The translations under genes and the position numbers were made by a program. A stretch of DNA of 64,000 bases from Caballeronia cordobensis (GTDB lineage Bacteria; Pseudomonadota; Gammaproteobacteria; Burkholderiales; Burkholderiaceae): assembly GCF_001544575.2 (NCBI RefSeq), contig NZ_FCNY02000021.1:62001-126000 (forward strand), given 5' to 3'. Shown here piece after piece: positions 47,428 to 56,026 of the stretch. Under the pieces are notes generated by a model. That model worked only from the letters and a program-made list of their open reading frames with translations. It ran no database searches and was not told the DNA's origin. Positions within the stretch are counted from its first letter, which is position 1; each line of letters opens with the position of its first letter.

Positions 47428-48789
47428 TCAATGTGCGCCCGCAGCGGTCACCCGGCGCGTCGCCAATGCATAGAGAATCGTGCTGACGAATGCCGACGCG
47501 CCGCCGACTATCGCCAAAGAAATTCCGAGGCTGGCGCCCGTCGCTCCCAGCCGCTCGTTCAGATAGCCGACCGACAGCGGACCCACGCCGCCGCTGATCG
47601 CATTCGTCATGAACACGAGCAGCGCAAGCGAGCGGCCCCGCATGCGGTTCGGCACGGCGATCTGCAGCGGCACGGGTGCAAGTCCCATCGCGATGCTGGC
47701 AGTCAATGCGCTGACGCCATAAAGCACGATGGCAAGCTCGCTGTTGGCGACGAGCGGCATCGCGATAGCGGCAGGCACCAGCAGCGCAACGGCGAATGCG
47801 GAGAAGCCGAGCACCTTGCGCAGCGTGGTGTCGTCGGTGACGCGCGTCGCGAGCAGGCCCGCACATGCGACTCCGAGAATGCCGCCGATCATGTACGCAG
47901 GCGCAGCCATCTGTCCGACGACTTTCGGTGCGAGATGAAAATGCCGCATCAGCAAGGTCGGAAACCACGCGGCGTGCGAATAGAACAGCGTGATCAGCGC
48001 AACGTAAGCCGCGAAGTACGGCAGGCAAAAACGATTGCGGACAAACAGTTCGGCGAGCACGTCGCGCATCGAAGGCATCTCGTCGAGCTGGCGCGCGCCG
48101 TGCGCGCCCGCCTCGCGTCTCGCCGGTTCGCGGACCGTGAACGCCACGAGCGCGGCCAGCAGCAGCCCAGGCAGACCGACCGCGACGAACACCGCTTGCC
48201 ACGGCGTAAAGCCTCGCGCGCCGAGCCATGCGTAGCCGTCACCTGTCGCCGCCGCCGACAACAACATGCCGCCGCCGAATAGCGCAGCGCCGCCGCCGAC
48301 GTATGGCCCGAGCATGAACACACTGCTCGCGCGCGCCACGCGGCGCGGCGGAAAGATGTCACTGAAAATCGACAGCGCTGCGGGACTCAGCGCGGCCTCG
48401 GCAACTGCGGTTCCCGCACGCGCGAGCAGCAGTTCCGTGAAGTTGGTCGCGAAGCCGCACGCCGCCGTCGAGATCGCCCAGATCGCGATGCATGCAGCGA
48501 TCAGCTTGACGCGATTGCCGCGATCGACGAGGCGCGCGACGAACACGCCCGCCGTTGCATAGCACATCGTGAACGAAAACCCTTGCAGCAAGCCGATTTG
48601 CGTATCGGTGAGCGCGAGCGACTGCTTGATCGGCTGCACGAGAATGCTGACGACCTGGCGGTCCAGATAAGAAAACGCAAAGCAGACGAAGAACAGCAGC
48701 ACGATATACACGGGATGGCGCACGCTCTCGTACGGCGTGATGTGTGCGGCGTCGGCGGCGAGCCGGCTCGAAACGGGGTGATCGCTCAT
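47428..48789 (-). CDS. MFS transporter (spinster/organic acid type)
   Basis: The 453-residue, 12-helix protein has FFVCFAFSYLDRQVVSILVQPIK in helix 1, TDTQIGLLQGFSFTMCYA and ARAGTAVAEAALSPAALSIFSDIFP. This pattern is shared by Sphingomonas/Burkholderia carriers of aromatic and terpenoid acids. AGGAGACCTCAT provides a ribosome site for ATG 48789. It is the middle gene of a set of aspartoacylase-family deacylase, MFS and metallo-hydrolase, probably for uptake and breakdown of an acylated compound. Confidence 0.9.
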   Translation of the reverse strand: MSDHPVSSRLAADAAHITPYESVRHPVYIVLLFFVCFAFSYLDRQVVSILVQPIKQSLALTDTQIGLLQGFSFTMCYATAGVFVARLVDRGNRVKLIAACIAIWAISTAACGFATNFTELLLARAGTAVAEAALSPAALSIFSDIFPPRRVARASSVFMLGPYVGGGAALFGGGMLLSAAATGDGYAWLGARGFTPWQAVFVAVGLPGLLLAALVAFTVREPARREAGAHGARQLDEMPSMRDVLAELFVRNRFCLPYFAAYVALITLFYSHAAWFPTLLMRHFHLAPKVVGQMAAPAYMIGGILGVACAGLLATRVTDDTTLRKVLGFSAFAVALLVPAAIAMPLVANSELAIVLYGVSALTASIAMGLAPVPLQIAVPNRMRGRSLALLVFMTNAISGGVGPLSVGYLNERLGATGASLGISLAIVGGASAFVSTILYALATRRVTAAGAH

Positions 48790-48818
48790 ATGAGGTCTCC
48801 TGGGTTGATGGATCCGGC

Positions 48819-49835
48819 TCAATCGGCGCTGGTTTCGCAAGCGAGCAGCGCGATGCAGTCGCCGGGCTCGACGCGCGCGAGCGTCCGCACGCACATCACG
48901 ACGCCGTCGCCACGGAACGCGATATCGAGCGGGGCTTGCCACGGGCGATGGGGATCGAACAGACGTCCGGCCAGTTGACCTTCGCGCGCCTGATCGCCGA
49001 GCTTGAACGCCGGTTCGAAGACGCCGGGAAGCGGCGCGTAAACGTAATGACGCGCCCCTTCGACTCGCAGAAAGCGCGTCTTGCGGGCTGCCGCGGTATC
49101 GGCGTCCGGAATCACGCCGAGCCGCCGCAACACGCGCTGCAAGCCGTTCTCGACGATCGCGAGGTTCGCCGCATCGCAGCCGGCATGTCCGCCGAATTCG
49201 CCGCACAGGAAGAGTTTGCCGTGACGTTCGGCAGCCGCTGCCATCGTGCGGTCCTCGCCGAGCAGATCCATGATCATCGTGTTCGGCGCGCCGAATTCGC
49301 GCACGAGGTCCATATACAATGCGCGCCGTTCGCGTTCGGCGGGCGGCGAGGCAAGCAGTGCCGGCGCGTGCTCGAACGACGCGCCGCCCGCATGGAGGTC
49401 TATCACGACGTCGGCGCGCGGCAGCAGTTCGGTTTCGACGTAATGCGCGATCATCTCCGTCGGCTGGCCGTTGCGCGCGCCGGGAAACAGGCGGTTCAGG
49501 TTGCCGCGATCGATCGGCGACGTGCGTGTGCCGTTGATGAAGGCCGGGAAGTTCAGAGCGGGAATCACGATCAGGCGGCCACGTATCGTCATTGACGGCA
49601 TGTGCTGCATGAGCTTCATGAGCGCGACGGGGCCTTCGTACTCGTCGCCGTGATTGCCGCCAGTCAGCAGGACGGTCGGGCCCGTGCCCGCGCCGGCGTT
49701 GAGCACGGCGAGCGGAATGGGCACGTGTCCGTATGCCGAGCGGTCGTGCGAATACGGCAGACGCAGCGTTCCCGTCTGGAAGCCCGTGCGTTCGAAGTCG
49801 ATGTCGGTGGCGATGAGCGAAGCGGAAGTGGACAT
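48819..49835 (-). CDS. Succinylglutamate desuccinylase/aspartoacylase-family deacylase
   Basis: The 338-residue zinc-dependent deacylase has the metal motif GGNHGDEYEG (H62, E65) and the third ligand H148 in VIDLHAGG. A C-terminal barrel-like domain ends in RVEPGDCIALL. It resembles N-acetyl-diaminobutyrate deacetylase (DoeB-like) proteins, which release an acid from an N-acyl amino acid. It is followed at 30 bp by the MFS gene. A LysR gene on the same strand lies 120 bp upstream. Confidence 0.88.
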   Translation of the reverse strand: MSTSASLIATDIDFERTGFQTGTLRLPYSHDRSAYGHVPIPLAVLNAGAGTGPTVLLTGGNHGDEYEGPVALMKLMQHMPSMTIRGRLIVIPALNFPAFINGTRTSPIDRGNLNRLFPGARNGQPTEMIAHYVETELLPRADVVIDLHAGGASFEHAPALLASPPAERERRALYMDLVREFGAPNTMIMDLLGEDRTMAAAAERHGKLFLCGEFGGHAGCDAANLAIVENGLQRVLRRLGVIPDADTAAARKTRFLRVEGARHYVYAPLPGVFEPAFKLGDQAREGQLAGRLFDPHRPWQAPLDIAFRGDGVVMCVRTLARVEPGDCIALLACETSAD

Positions 49836-49955
49836 GGCGCGATCGGTAAAGAGCTTGGGGTGTCTTTACTATCGACGACGATAAAAAGTCCGGCCAATGC
49901 CGTTTTCTGCGGCGGGTGATGCCTGCAAGGCATCGCATGCGAGACGATCGAGCCG

Positions 49956-50831
49956 CTAGGCCAGCAGTTCGACGAAACGCTTCAGCGCGGGATTGGCCTC
50001 CTGCGCGACGAAACAGAATTCGAGCGGCAAAGGCACGGAGAGATCGCGCAATGCGACGAAGCGCACCCGCGCGGGCGGCCGGTCGCGATTCGCGGCATTG
50101 ACGATGGCCGCGCCCAGTCCCGCCGATACCAGCGAAAGAATCGCTGTTTCCGTCGATGCCTCCTGACGGATATCGAGCGTCAGCCCCCGTTCTGCGCACG
50201 CGGAAAGCAGGCGGTCGTAATAAGCGGGATAGACGCGGCGCGGAAACGCGATGAACGGTTTGCCGGCGAGTTCTTGCGCAACGACGGCGCCCGCGCTGCC
50301 CTGCGGCCACGATTCCGGCACCGCCAGCACGACGTTCTGGTCGAGCACATGCACGCTCTCGATGCCTTCCGGCAGCGCGCCAAAGCGATAGGCAAAACCG
50401 CCGTCGAGCCGCCCCGCAGCCAATGCATCGAACTGTTCGGGCGTGTTCATCGGCGTGAGTTCGAGCGCGACATCCGGCGCGGCCTGCTCAAAGGCGCTCA
50501 GCGCGTGCGAGACGATGCCGCTCCACGCAGCGTTCTCGACGAAGCCGATACGCAGATGACCTTGCACGCCGGATGCGATGCGGCGCGCAAGCCGGTTCGC
50601 GGCATCGACGCGCCCGAGAATGTCGCGCGCTTCCGCCAGATACGCCTCGCCTGCCGGCGTCAGCTTCAGGCCGCGCGGCGTTCGTTCGAACAACGTTGCG
50701 CCAACGGCGTCTTCGAGATCCTGAATCTGCCGGGATATCGCCGGTTGCGTCACGTGCAGGTGCTCGGATGCGGCCCGCACGCTGCGCAATTCGGCGACGG
50801 CGATGAAATAGCGAAGATGCCGAAGCTCCAT
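49956..50831 (-). CDS. LysR-family transcriptional regulator
   Basis: The 291-residue protein starts MELRHLRYFIAVAELRSVRAASEHLHVTQPAISRQIQDLEDAVGATLFERTPRGLKLT, a textbook LysR winged helix (key residues A21, Q29, S33 region). The effector-binding domain follows and keeps the usual hydrophobic hinge segments. It is upstream of, and in the same direction as, the deacylase/MFS/metallo-hydrolase genes. Control of these is likely but unproven. Confidence 0.9.
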   Translation of the reverse strand: MELRHLRYFIAVAELRSVRAASEHLHVTQPAISRQIQDLEDAVGATLFERTPRGLKLTPAGEAYLAEARDILGRVDAANRLARRIASGVQGHLRIGFVENAAWSGIVSHALSAFEQAAPDVALELTPMNTPEQFDALAAGRLDGGFAYRFGALPEGIESVHVLDQNVVLAVPESWPQGSAGAVVAQELAGKPFIAFPRRVYPAYYDRLLSACAERGLTLDIRQEASTETAILSLVSAGLGAAIVNAANRDRPPARVRFVALRDLSVPLPLEFCFVAQEANPALKRFVELLA

Positions 50832-51263
50832 GTCCGTTCCTGTCCGATGGAAGTGTTCAGATTACCAACACTAAGCCCAGCTTGCGCACCGTCTCGAGAT
50901 GCTTCGGTGCCAGACGGCATTGCATCCGGCCAAGCGGAATACATATTGAGGCGCTTGATTTTTGCGATCAATGCGGTTGTTCCGCCCGCTCTCTGGCTAA
51001 GCGCGCGCGATTGGCTTTCCGCTTTCTCTCAGACGGAGCGAAAGCAGCGACGGGTCCGTCACACGGGCCGGAAAGATTTAAGAGTGGAACCAACGATGGT
51101 CCGACCGCTGGATAAAAGGTGCAGCATTGCACTTCATTTGATACCGCGCTTCGCTCGGCGGAACCGTCATCGGGGCTTTGTCGGCCTTCGCCGTGGTTTT
51201 GGATCGACGCCTATGCGTGGATCACGTGAGCGTACAAGCGATGTGACATGACAAGCGACATCC
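50832..51263. other. Gene-free stretch
   Basis: I see no supported gene in these 430 bp. It holds the promoter of the LysR gene at the left, and possibly decayed sequence that once formed the C-terminus of the fragment gene at 51264-51491. Confidence 0.45.
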
Positions 51264-51491
51264 TCAAATGCAGGGTCGCTCTGCCTTACGCAAAGCCACT
51301 TCCCCAGCACCTGATGTGGCCGTACATACAAGCAGCCCATTCCACGGTTCGGCCCGGTCGGCGACCACCAGGCTCAACAATCCGTCGACGTACGCCGCGT
51401 CGCAGCCAAACATTCGTCTTCGGAAATATGTCTCGTCGTTCTCGAGAGCCTCGAAAATCCAGAGGAGTGAGTTTCTGACCTTAGACGGCAT
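51264..51491 (-). pseudogene. TfoX-N-like small protein, C-terminally truncated
   Basis: The 75 residues include RRRMFGCDAAYVDGLLSLVVADRAEPWNGLLVCT, the start of a TfoX N-terminal-like domain found in Burkholderia proteins of about 110-120 residues. After LVCT the sequence turns into unrelated GAGEVALRKAERP and stops, so the C-terminal third is missing. It is probably a truncated gene. The domain call is from memory of the MFG...YVDG pattern. Confidence 0.5.
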
Positions 51492-51685
51492 CTGATTTCA
51501 GCGGATTATCCTGCTAGTTTCAGCCTCGACACATCGTTGACAGACCGGAGGAACGATCCCGTTGAGCGTCAGATGAGCACCCGACGTTCATCGATGGATG
51601 TTCAGGCGTTCGCAATTTCCAACCCGTTGGCGAAGCATCAAGCACATAGTCATTCAACGCCTGTTTTTGCATTTTCAGAGTACGC

Positions 51686-51964
51686 TCAGATTGATAACTT
51701 CACCGCCCGGGCGGCATGGCGGATCCGTCTCGCTGCGCATGCAGGTGAATCCGAATATAACGACCAGTCGTGATGCCACCATGCAATTACCGCTGCAGCG
51801 TCTCGCTCGGTCATGGCTCGGGCGACTTGCTCGATCTCGTCGGCTATCTCGTGCCACCAACTAGGTGATTCGCCGTCACTTGCACGCGGGTCGATCGCTT
51901 CGCGGTATATCGCCTTGGCTTGTTCGATTCTGATTTTCATCGACTGTCCGTTGTCCGTCTGCAT
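51686..51964 (-). CDS. Hypothetical protein
   Basis: This protein of 92 residues (or 84 from ATG 51940, MKIRIEQAK) is predicted helical. It contains a Trp-rich patch (SPSWWHEIADEIEQV, IAWWHHDW) and ends in a basic helix. I do not recognise a family. It lies 27 bp downstream of the RES toxin gene on the same strand, so it may belong to that transcript. The start is uncertain because a GTG and two ATGs are in frame. Confidence 0.5.
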   Translation of the reverse strand: MQTDNGQSMKIRIEQAKAIYREAIDPRASDGESPSWWHEIADEIEQVARAMTERDAAAVIAWWHHDWSLYSDSPACAARRIRHAARAVKLSI

Positions 51965-51991
51965 GATCACCGAAGCCAGACCGTAGCCCGC

Positions 51992-52459
51992 TCAGGGACG
52001 TGTCAGTAAGCGCAAGATGCGCGGATCATGCCGGACGTCAATCACCATCTCAATCTTGATATTGGCTGCGTCGGCTTGCACTGGGTTGAGAATGTAGTTG
52101 TATGCAAAAGGCATCACTGCGCTGGGTACTTTGAGCAACGCTGTCGATCCCCCTTCAAGCCATTCGCTCCCAGCCGATTGCGTGTACGACCGATCCTCTC
52201 TCCAGTTCTCGGGTAAAGCGCTCTCGCCCAACTCGGCAATGGACGCGCTTTCGCTGACTGCAACGCGCAGGAGCCGATAGGTGTCGGGCAGATCCGAGGT
52301 GGACGGAATTTCTTGATGAACGAGTGTCTCGAGCAGCGCGCCGGCCGGATGCTCGGCCAAATACACCACTGGCCGTCCGGCAAAGTGCCAACGACCCGGT
52401 GCACGTAAGCCGCCTATGCCTTTGAGGTCGGCGTGGTTGCTGATCCTCCACAAGACCAT
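51992..52459 (-). CDS. RES-domain toxin (NAD+-degrading)
   Basis: The 155-residue RES protein opens MVLWRISNHADL and carries GRWHFAGRPVVYLAEHPAGALLETLVH, which holds the conserved Arg, Tyr and Glu (about R23, Y33, E44). RES toxins such as MbcT and Res phosphorolyse or hydrolyse NAD+ and stop growth unless bound by the partner antitoxin. The ATG at 52459 overlaps the antitoxin stop as TGATG, so translation is coupled. All key residues are present, so it is probably active. Confidence 0.9.
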   Translation of the reverse strand: MVLWRISNHADLKGIGGLRAPGRWHFAGRPVVYLAEHPAGALLETLVHQEIPSTSDLPDTYRLLRVAVSESASIAELGESALPENWREDRSYTQSAGSEWLEGGSTALLKVPSAVMPFAYNYILNPVQADAANIKIEMVIDVRHDPRILRLLTRP

Positions 52460-52914
52460 CAAGCGAAGTATCCTTCGTCAATCTGTACCAACGCGTCCTC
52501 AACGAGGCGAGCACCATGCTCGGTTGCCGCCATTTCGAGGGCGGTACGGCCGGCGAAGCGCTTCTGCGGATTGCGCAACCAACTCAAGGCCTTTTCGTTG
52601 CTGCCAAATGCGGTGTTCGCTTGCGCGACGATCCTGGCCAAACGGATTGCTCGATCGGACTCTTCTGTCGACAGGCGTTCGTGTTGCTGCCGGCGATGCG
52701 TGAGCGTGCGCCGCGGGATGATGAAGGCTAACTCGTCTGCCTTCAATCCTCGGGCACTGAGCCGCTCAATGACGTCGACGTCGATGCGCCCCTGAGCCAA
52801 TCCGGCGAGATCAGCGTCATCCCGCACGCGCGCATCCAGCAACTTGCCCAGCAATGCGTACTCAGCCCGTCGCGGATTGCCGGCGCCAGTGGGAGTAAAT
52901 GCCATCGTTCCCAT
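52459..52914 (-). CDS. MbcA/ParS/Xre-type antitoxin partner of RES
   Basis: The 151-residue protein has an N-terminal Xre-like helix-turn-helix region (about 35-75: LARGLKADELAFIIPRRTLTHRR) and the C-terminal toxin-binding module LARIVAQANTAFGSNEKALSWLRNPQKRFAGRTALEMA. AAAGGAGAG lies at correct distance from ATG 52914 (MGTMAFTP), which decides the start over the longer frame. It neutralises the RES toxin and should repress its own promoter at the palindromes 52926-52960. Confidence 0.9.
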   Translation of the reverse strand: MGTMAFTPTGAGNPRRAEYALLGKLLDARVRDDADLAGLAQGRIDVDVIERLSARGLKADELAFIIPRRTLTHRRQQHERLSTEESDRAIRLARIVAQANTAFGSNEKALSWLRNPQKRFAGRTALEMAATEHGARLVEDALVQIDEGYFA

Positions 52915-52925
52915 GATCTCTCCTT

Positions 52926-52960
52926 TGGCAAAATGCCACATGATTATAGGCGTTTTGCCA
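52926..52960. promoter_or_regulatory. Two palindromic operator sites of the RES/Xre pair
   Basis: Site 1 TGGCAAAATGCCA (52926-52938) is TGGCA/TGCCA around AAA. Site 2 GGCGTTTTGCC (52949-52959) is GGC/GCC around five bases. The two also pair with each other (TGGCAAAATGCC against GGCGTTTTGCCA, 11 of 12). Centres are about 22 bp apart, two helical turns. They sit just upstream of the antitoxin ribosome site, ideal for autorepression. Confidence 0.7.
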
Positions 52961-53595
52961 CGAAACACGCAAGTGACCGGAGTCATCGCGTCTTTATCCC
53001 TCTCATCCGCTTGTCCGGAGACACGATCTAACCCATTGTTTTTGCATGCTTTTATCTTTACGTGATGTTTACAAGATTGAGGCAGAGGAAAAAATGTCGA
53101 AAACAAACGCGGTGATCATAAAGCCCCGCCTGCCCTCCGCCGACCTCCCATGCACTGCAGCCTGCACTGCTTGAAACGCTCGTTGGATGGCAGCGCGGGC
53201 CCGCGTACAGGCGTCTGCCGTTGCCTTGGACTGACGGTGCGAATTGTCGAGACTTCACGGATCCCCGCCCGATCCTCGTGGGGCGCGGCTCATTTGGGGC
53301 TCCTCGCCCTTTCCAATCGATCGTTCTCGCTTGGTCACGTCCGCTCTTTCCCCCGAATCGGTGTTCATCAGAGAAAGACACATGATCGACCGAGACTCGT
53401 CCACGGCGCCGGCAACGGTTGGACGCCCGCGGTCGAAGGCGGTGGTCCGTACGGACGGGAATCTTCATCGCGTGCAACATTCGTAGCCTGCGCTCGTGCG
53501 TCGCCGCCAACGCATAGAGGACGCAAGGGTCGGCGCATGGGAGGCGAGTCCCCGCACGAGAGGGACGCACATGTTCGCGATACGGGGAAAAACGT
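52961..53595. other. Gene-poor stretch upstream of the FtsH-like gene
   Basis: No gene is supported. Open frames at 53058-53570 (-) and 53150-53599 (+) are basic, lack domains and overlap each other. The left end is AT-rich and should hold the toxin-antitoxin promoter. GGGGA at 53583-53590 serves the FtsH-like ATG. Confidence 0.5.
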
Positions 53596-55539
53596 ATGAA
53601 ACCGGGAAGGAACGGCCGATGGACCTGGCGTGGCCGGCGGCGGCTCTACATCGCCTTCGCTGCGCTTGTCGCCGTGCTGATCGCGATCGGCTCAGGCGTG
53701 CTGCGACATGTCAGGGCGGACCGGCACGACAGTGCGCTTCAGGCTTCGAGCATCGTCTATCACATGCGGCAGGATCCGTCGCCGTGGACGCATACCGAGG
53801 AGGACGCCTCACGCATGCTCGCAGATATCCGCGAAAAGCGCGTGGCCGCGATCGGCGTGACGGTCGATGCCATGCTCGTTTCGACGAAAAGCGGCACGCG
53901 CTATTTCGTCACCGATCGTTTCGCCGTGTTCTCCCAATCGCTGCTGCTTAATCCGACCAAAGGCGACGGCGCGCCGGACTACCAGATCGCGTGGTTGCCG
54001 AACGTTTCCGTCGGTGCGCAAGCAGGCTTCGGCCCGCTGCTCGGCGTGCTTCGCGACTGGGCCAGCATGCTGGTGTACGCGCTGATGCTGGCCCTGATGC
54101 TCTGGTACATGCGCCGTGAGATGAAGGGCGACGTCACGGTGATCGACACGCCGCCCGACATGTGCTTTGACGACGTGATCGGTGCAGTCGAAGCGAAGGC
54201 CGCGCTTGACGACATCAAGGCCTATCTGCGCGATCCGAAGTCGTTCACGAAGATGGGCATCCGTCCTCCCTGCGGCGTGCTGATGACGGGCGGTCCCGGC
54301 GTCGGTAAAACTCGGCTCGCGCAGGCGCTGGCGGGTGAATGCGGCGCGCATTTCATCGCCATCACGGGGAGTTATTTCAGCGCAAAGTATTACGGCGCCG
54401 GCATTCAGAAGGTCAAACACCTATTCAGGACGGCGCGCAAGCACGGCCCAACGGTGATCTTCATCGACGAAGCCGATGGGCTTGCCGCGCGCACCAGTGG
54501 TGCATCCAGTTCCGCCGATGGCGAAAGCAACCGCATCATCAATCAGTTGCTCGCGGAGATGGATGGTTTCGAGAAGAACGAAGGCGTGATTCTCGTCGCC
54601 GCGACCAACTTTCCCGACAACCTCGACGAAGCGCTGCGTCGTCCAGGCCGCTTCGATCGCATCGTGCCGGTGCGTCTGCCGGATGTAGCAGATCGCGTGA
54701 AGATATTCGAGTACTACCTAAGCAAGCTGCCGTCACGTTCGACGGACATCGACTGCGATCAGCTCGCGCGCCTGACGGTCGGTTTGTCGCCCGCGTCGCT
54801 GTCGATGATCGTCAATCAGGCCGGGCTGATCGCGCGCAAACAAGGCGCGGGCATGGTGTGCGCCGGGCATCTGCGCGAGGCGGTCAAGGTGGTGCGTATC
54901 GGCGACGTGAGCGGCGCGCAGAAGGCGCTCGATGCAGACGAAGTGCGTCGCGTCGGCGTGCATGAAGCGGGACATGGCATCGTAGCGGCACTGCTGGGCG
55001 CGGGCGTGCTGGAGGAGCTGACGGTATTGCCGCGCGGCGGCGCATTGGGCATGGCGCTCATCACGAAGCCGCAGGACAAGCATCTGTATCGGCGCAGCGA
55101 ACTGGAAAAAGAACTCATCGTGCTGCTCGGCGGACGCAATGCGGAATTGCTGATGTTTGGCGAGGCGTCGAGCGGCGCGGCGCAGGACTTGCAGGAAGCA
55201 TCGCGCATCAGTCTGGAGATGGTGTCGCGGCTCGGATTCGGCAGCGATGGCAATCTGTTCAGTCTCGCCGCGCTGCCACGCGAGAGCGCCGGACGGCAAC
55301 TCGACAGCGCGATCGAACAGGCCAACGCGCTATTGAAGGAGATGAACGAGCGCTGCTTCGACCTTCTCAGGCGGAATCGGTCGATTCTGGAAGATGTCAC
55401 GCACGCGCTGACAGAGACCGAGACGGTGCCCGGCGCATACGTCTATGAACTCATCCGCAAGAGCGAAGTCACGCCATTGCGCGAGCGGGAAGCGGTGTGT
55501 TTCAGTGTGGTGGCGTCTGATACGAAAGCACGCGGGTGA
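53596..55539 (+). CDS. FtsH-like membrane AAA+ zinc protease (divergent paralogue)
   Basis: The 647-residue protein follows the FtsH plan. There are two membrane segments (about 17-37 and 152-172) around a roughly 110-residue periplasmic part. The AAA+ module has Walker A GGPGVGKT (about 233-240), Walker B VIFIDEAD (about 287-294) and the second region of homology NFPDNLDEALRRPGRFDR. The M41 protease has HEAGH at about 456-460 and the third zinc ligand Asp in GAAQDLQEAS. It differs from housekeeping FtsH. The pore segment is YFSAKYYGAG and the periplasmic domain looks unrelated, so it is likely an accessory copy with special substrates. Confidence 0.92.
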   Translation: MKPGRNGRWTWRGRRRLYIAFAALVAVLIAIGSGVLRHVRADRHDSALQASSIVYHMRQDPSPWTHTEEDASRMLADIREKRVAAIGVTVDAMLVSTKSGTRYFVTDRFAVFSQSLLLNPTKGDGAPDYQIAWLPNVSVGAQAGFGPLLGVLRDWASMLVYALMLALMLWYMRREMKGDVTVIDTPPDMCFDDVIGAVEAKAALDDIKAYLRDPKSFTKMGIRPPCGVLMTGGPGVGKTRLAQALAGECGAHFIAITGSYFSAKYYGAGIQKVKHLFRTARKHGPTVIFIDEADGLAARTSGASSSADGESNRIINQLLAEMDGFEKNEGVILVAATNFPDNLDEALRRPGRFDRIVPVRLPDVADRVKIFEYYLSKLPSRSTDIDCDQLARLTVGLSPASLSMIVNQAGLIARKQGAGMVCAGHLREAVKVVRIGDVSGAQKALDADEVRRVGVHEAGHGIVAALLGAGVLEELTVLPRGGALGMALITKPQDKHLYRRSELEKELIVLLGGRNAELLMFGEASSGAAQDLQEASRISLEMVSRLGFGSDGNLFSLAALPRESAGRQLDSAIEQANALLKEMNERCFDLLRRNRSILEDVTHALTETETVPGAYVYELIRKSEVTPLREREAVCFSVVASDTKARG

Positions 55540-56026
55540 ATGCCTCCCGAGCGCTTCAACGACAATCACGGCTGGTTGCCGAGTTGCTTGCAGGAGATCG
55601 TCAACGCGATTCATCGATGCAAGGTGACGATCATGCGCACCTTGCGGCAAATCCCGGCTGAAGACCGTACTGCGAGGCGCGAGAATATATCGCACATAGG
55701 CAATCGCGGCGACCTGCCGGTCACGTCCCGCTGACTGGATCGCAGACGACATGCGGAAAACTCTCGCCGCGCCACGACAACAGCGAATCGCGCACGCGCA
55801 AGGCCGCCGCGTAGGCGGACCATCCGGCCCCCACGACGTCGGATTGACCGGCGCCTGCCTCGCCCTGCATCGATGCGCCGAGCGGTCCGCCCTGCGTCAC
55901 GCCGGCCATCGCGTGAACATCGAGGCGAGCGCGCCGACGCGCACGGTCTGCGTGAGCTTGCCCTGCGATTCTTCGGCGTTGACCTGGCTAGTAGCTGCCC
56001 AGCGAAATTGTCGGGGGAATAAAGTG
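55540..56026. other. Remnant-containing stretch, no intact gene
   Basis: On the minus strand one frame (about 55915-55985) reads NAEESQGKLTQTVRVGALASMF. After a one-base shift near 55905 another reads MAGVTQGGPLGASMQGEAGAG and then WSAYAAALRVRDSLLSWRGE to a stop at 55721. The smooth, non-Arg-rich composition suggests the end of a real but frameshifted gene whose family I cannot name. Nothing else is supported. Confidence 0.4.

Noticed and set aside
48790..50310. Upstream extension of the MFS frame to a 960-codon protein
   Set aside because: The extension runs antisense or out of frame through the deacylase gene; the MFS protein has its own ATG and ribosome site at 48789.
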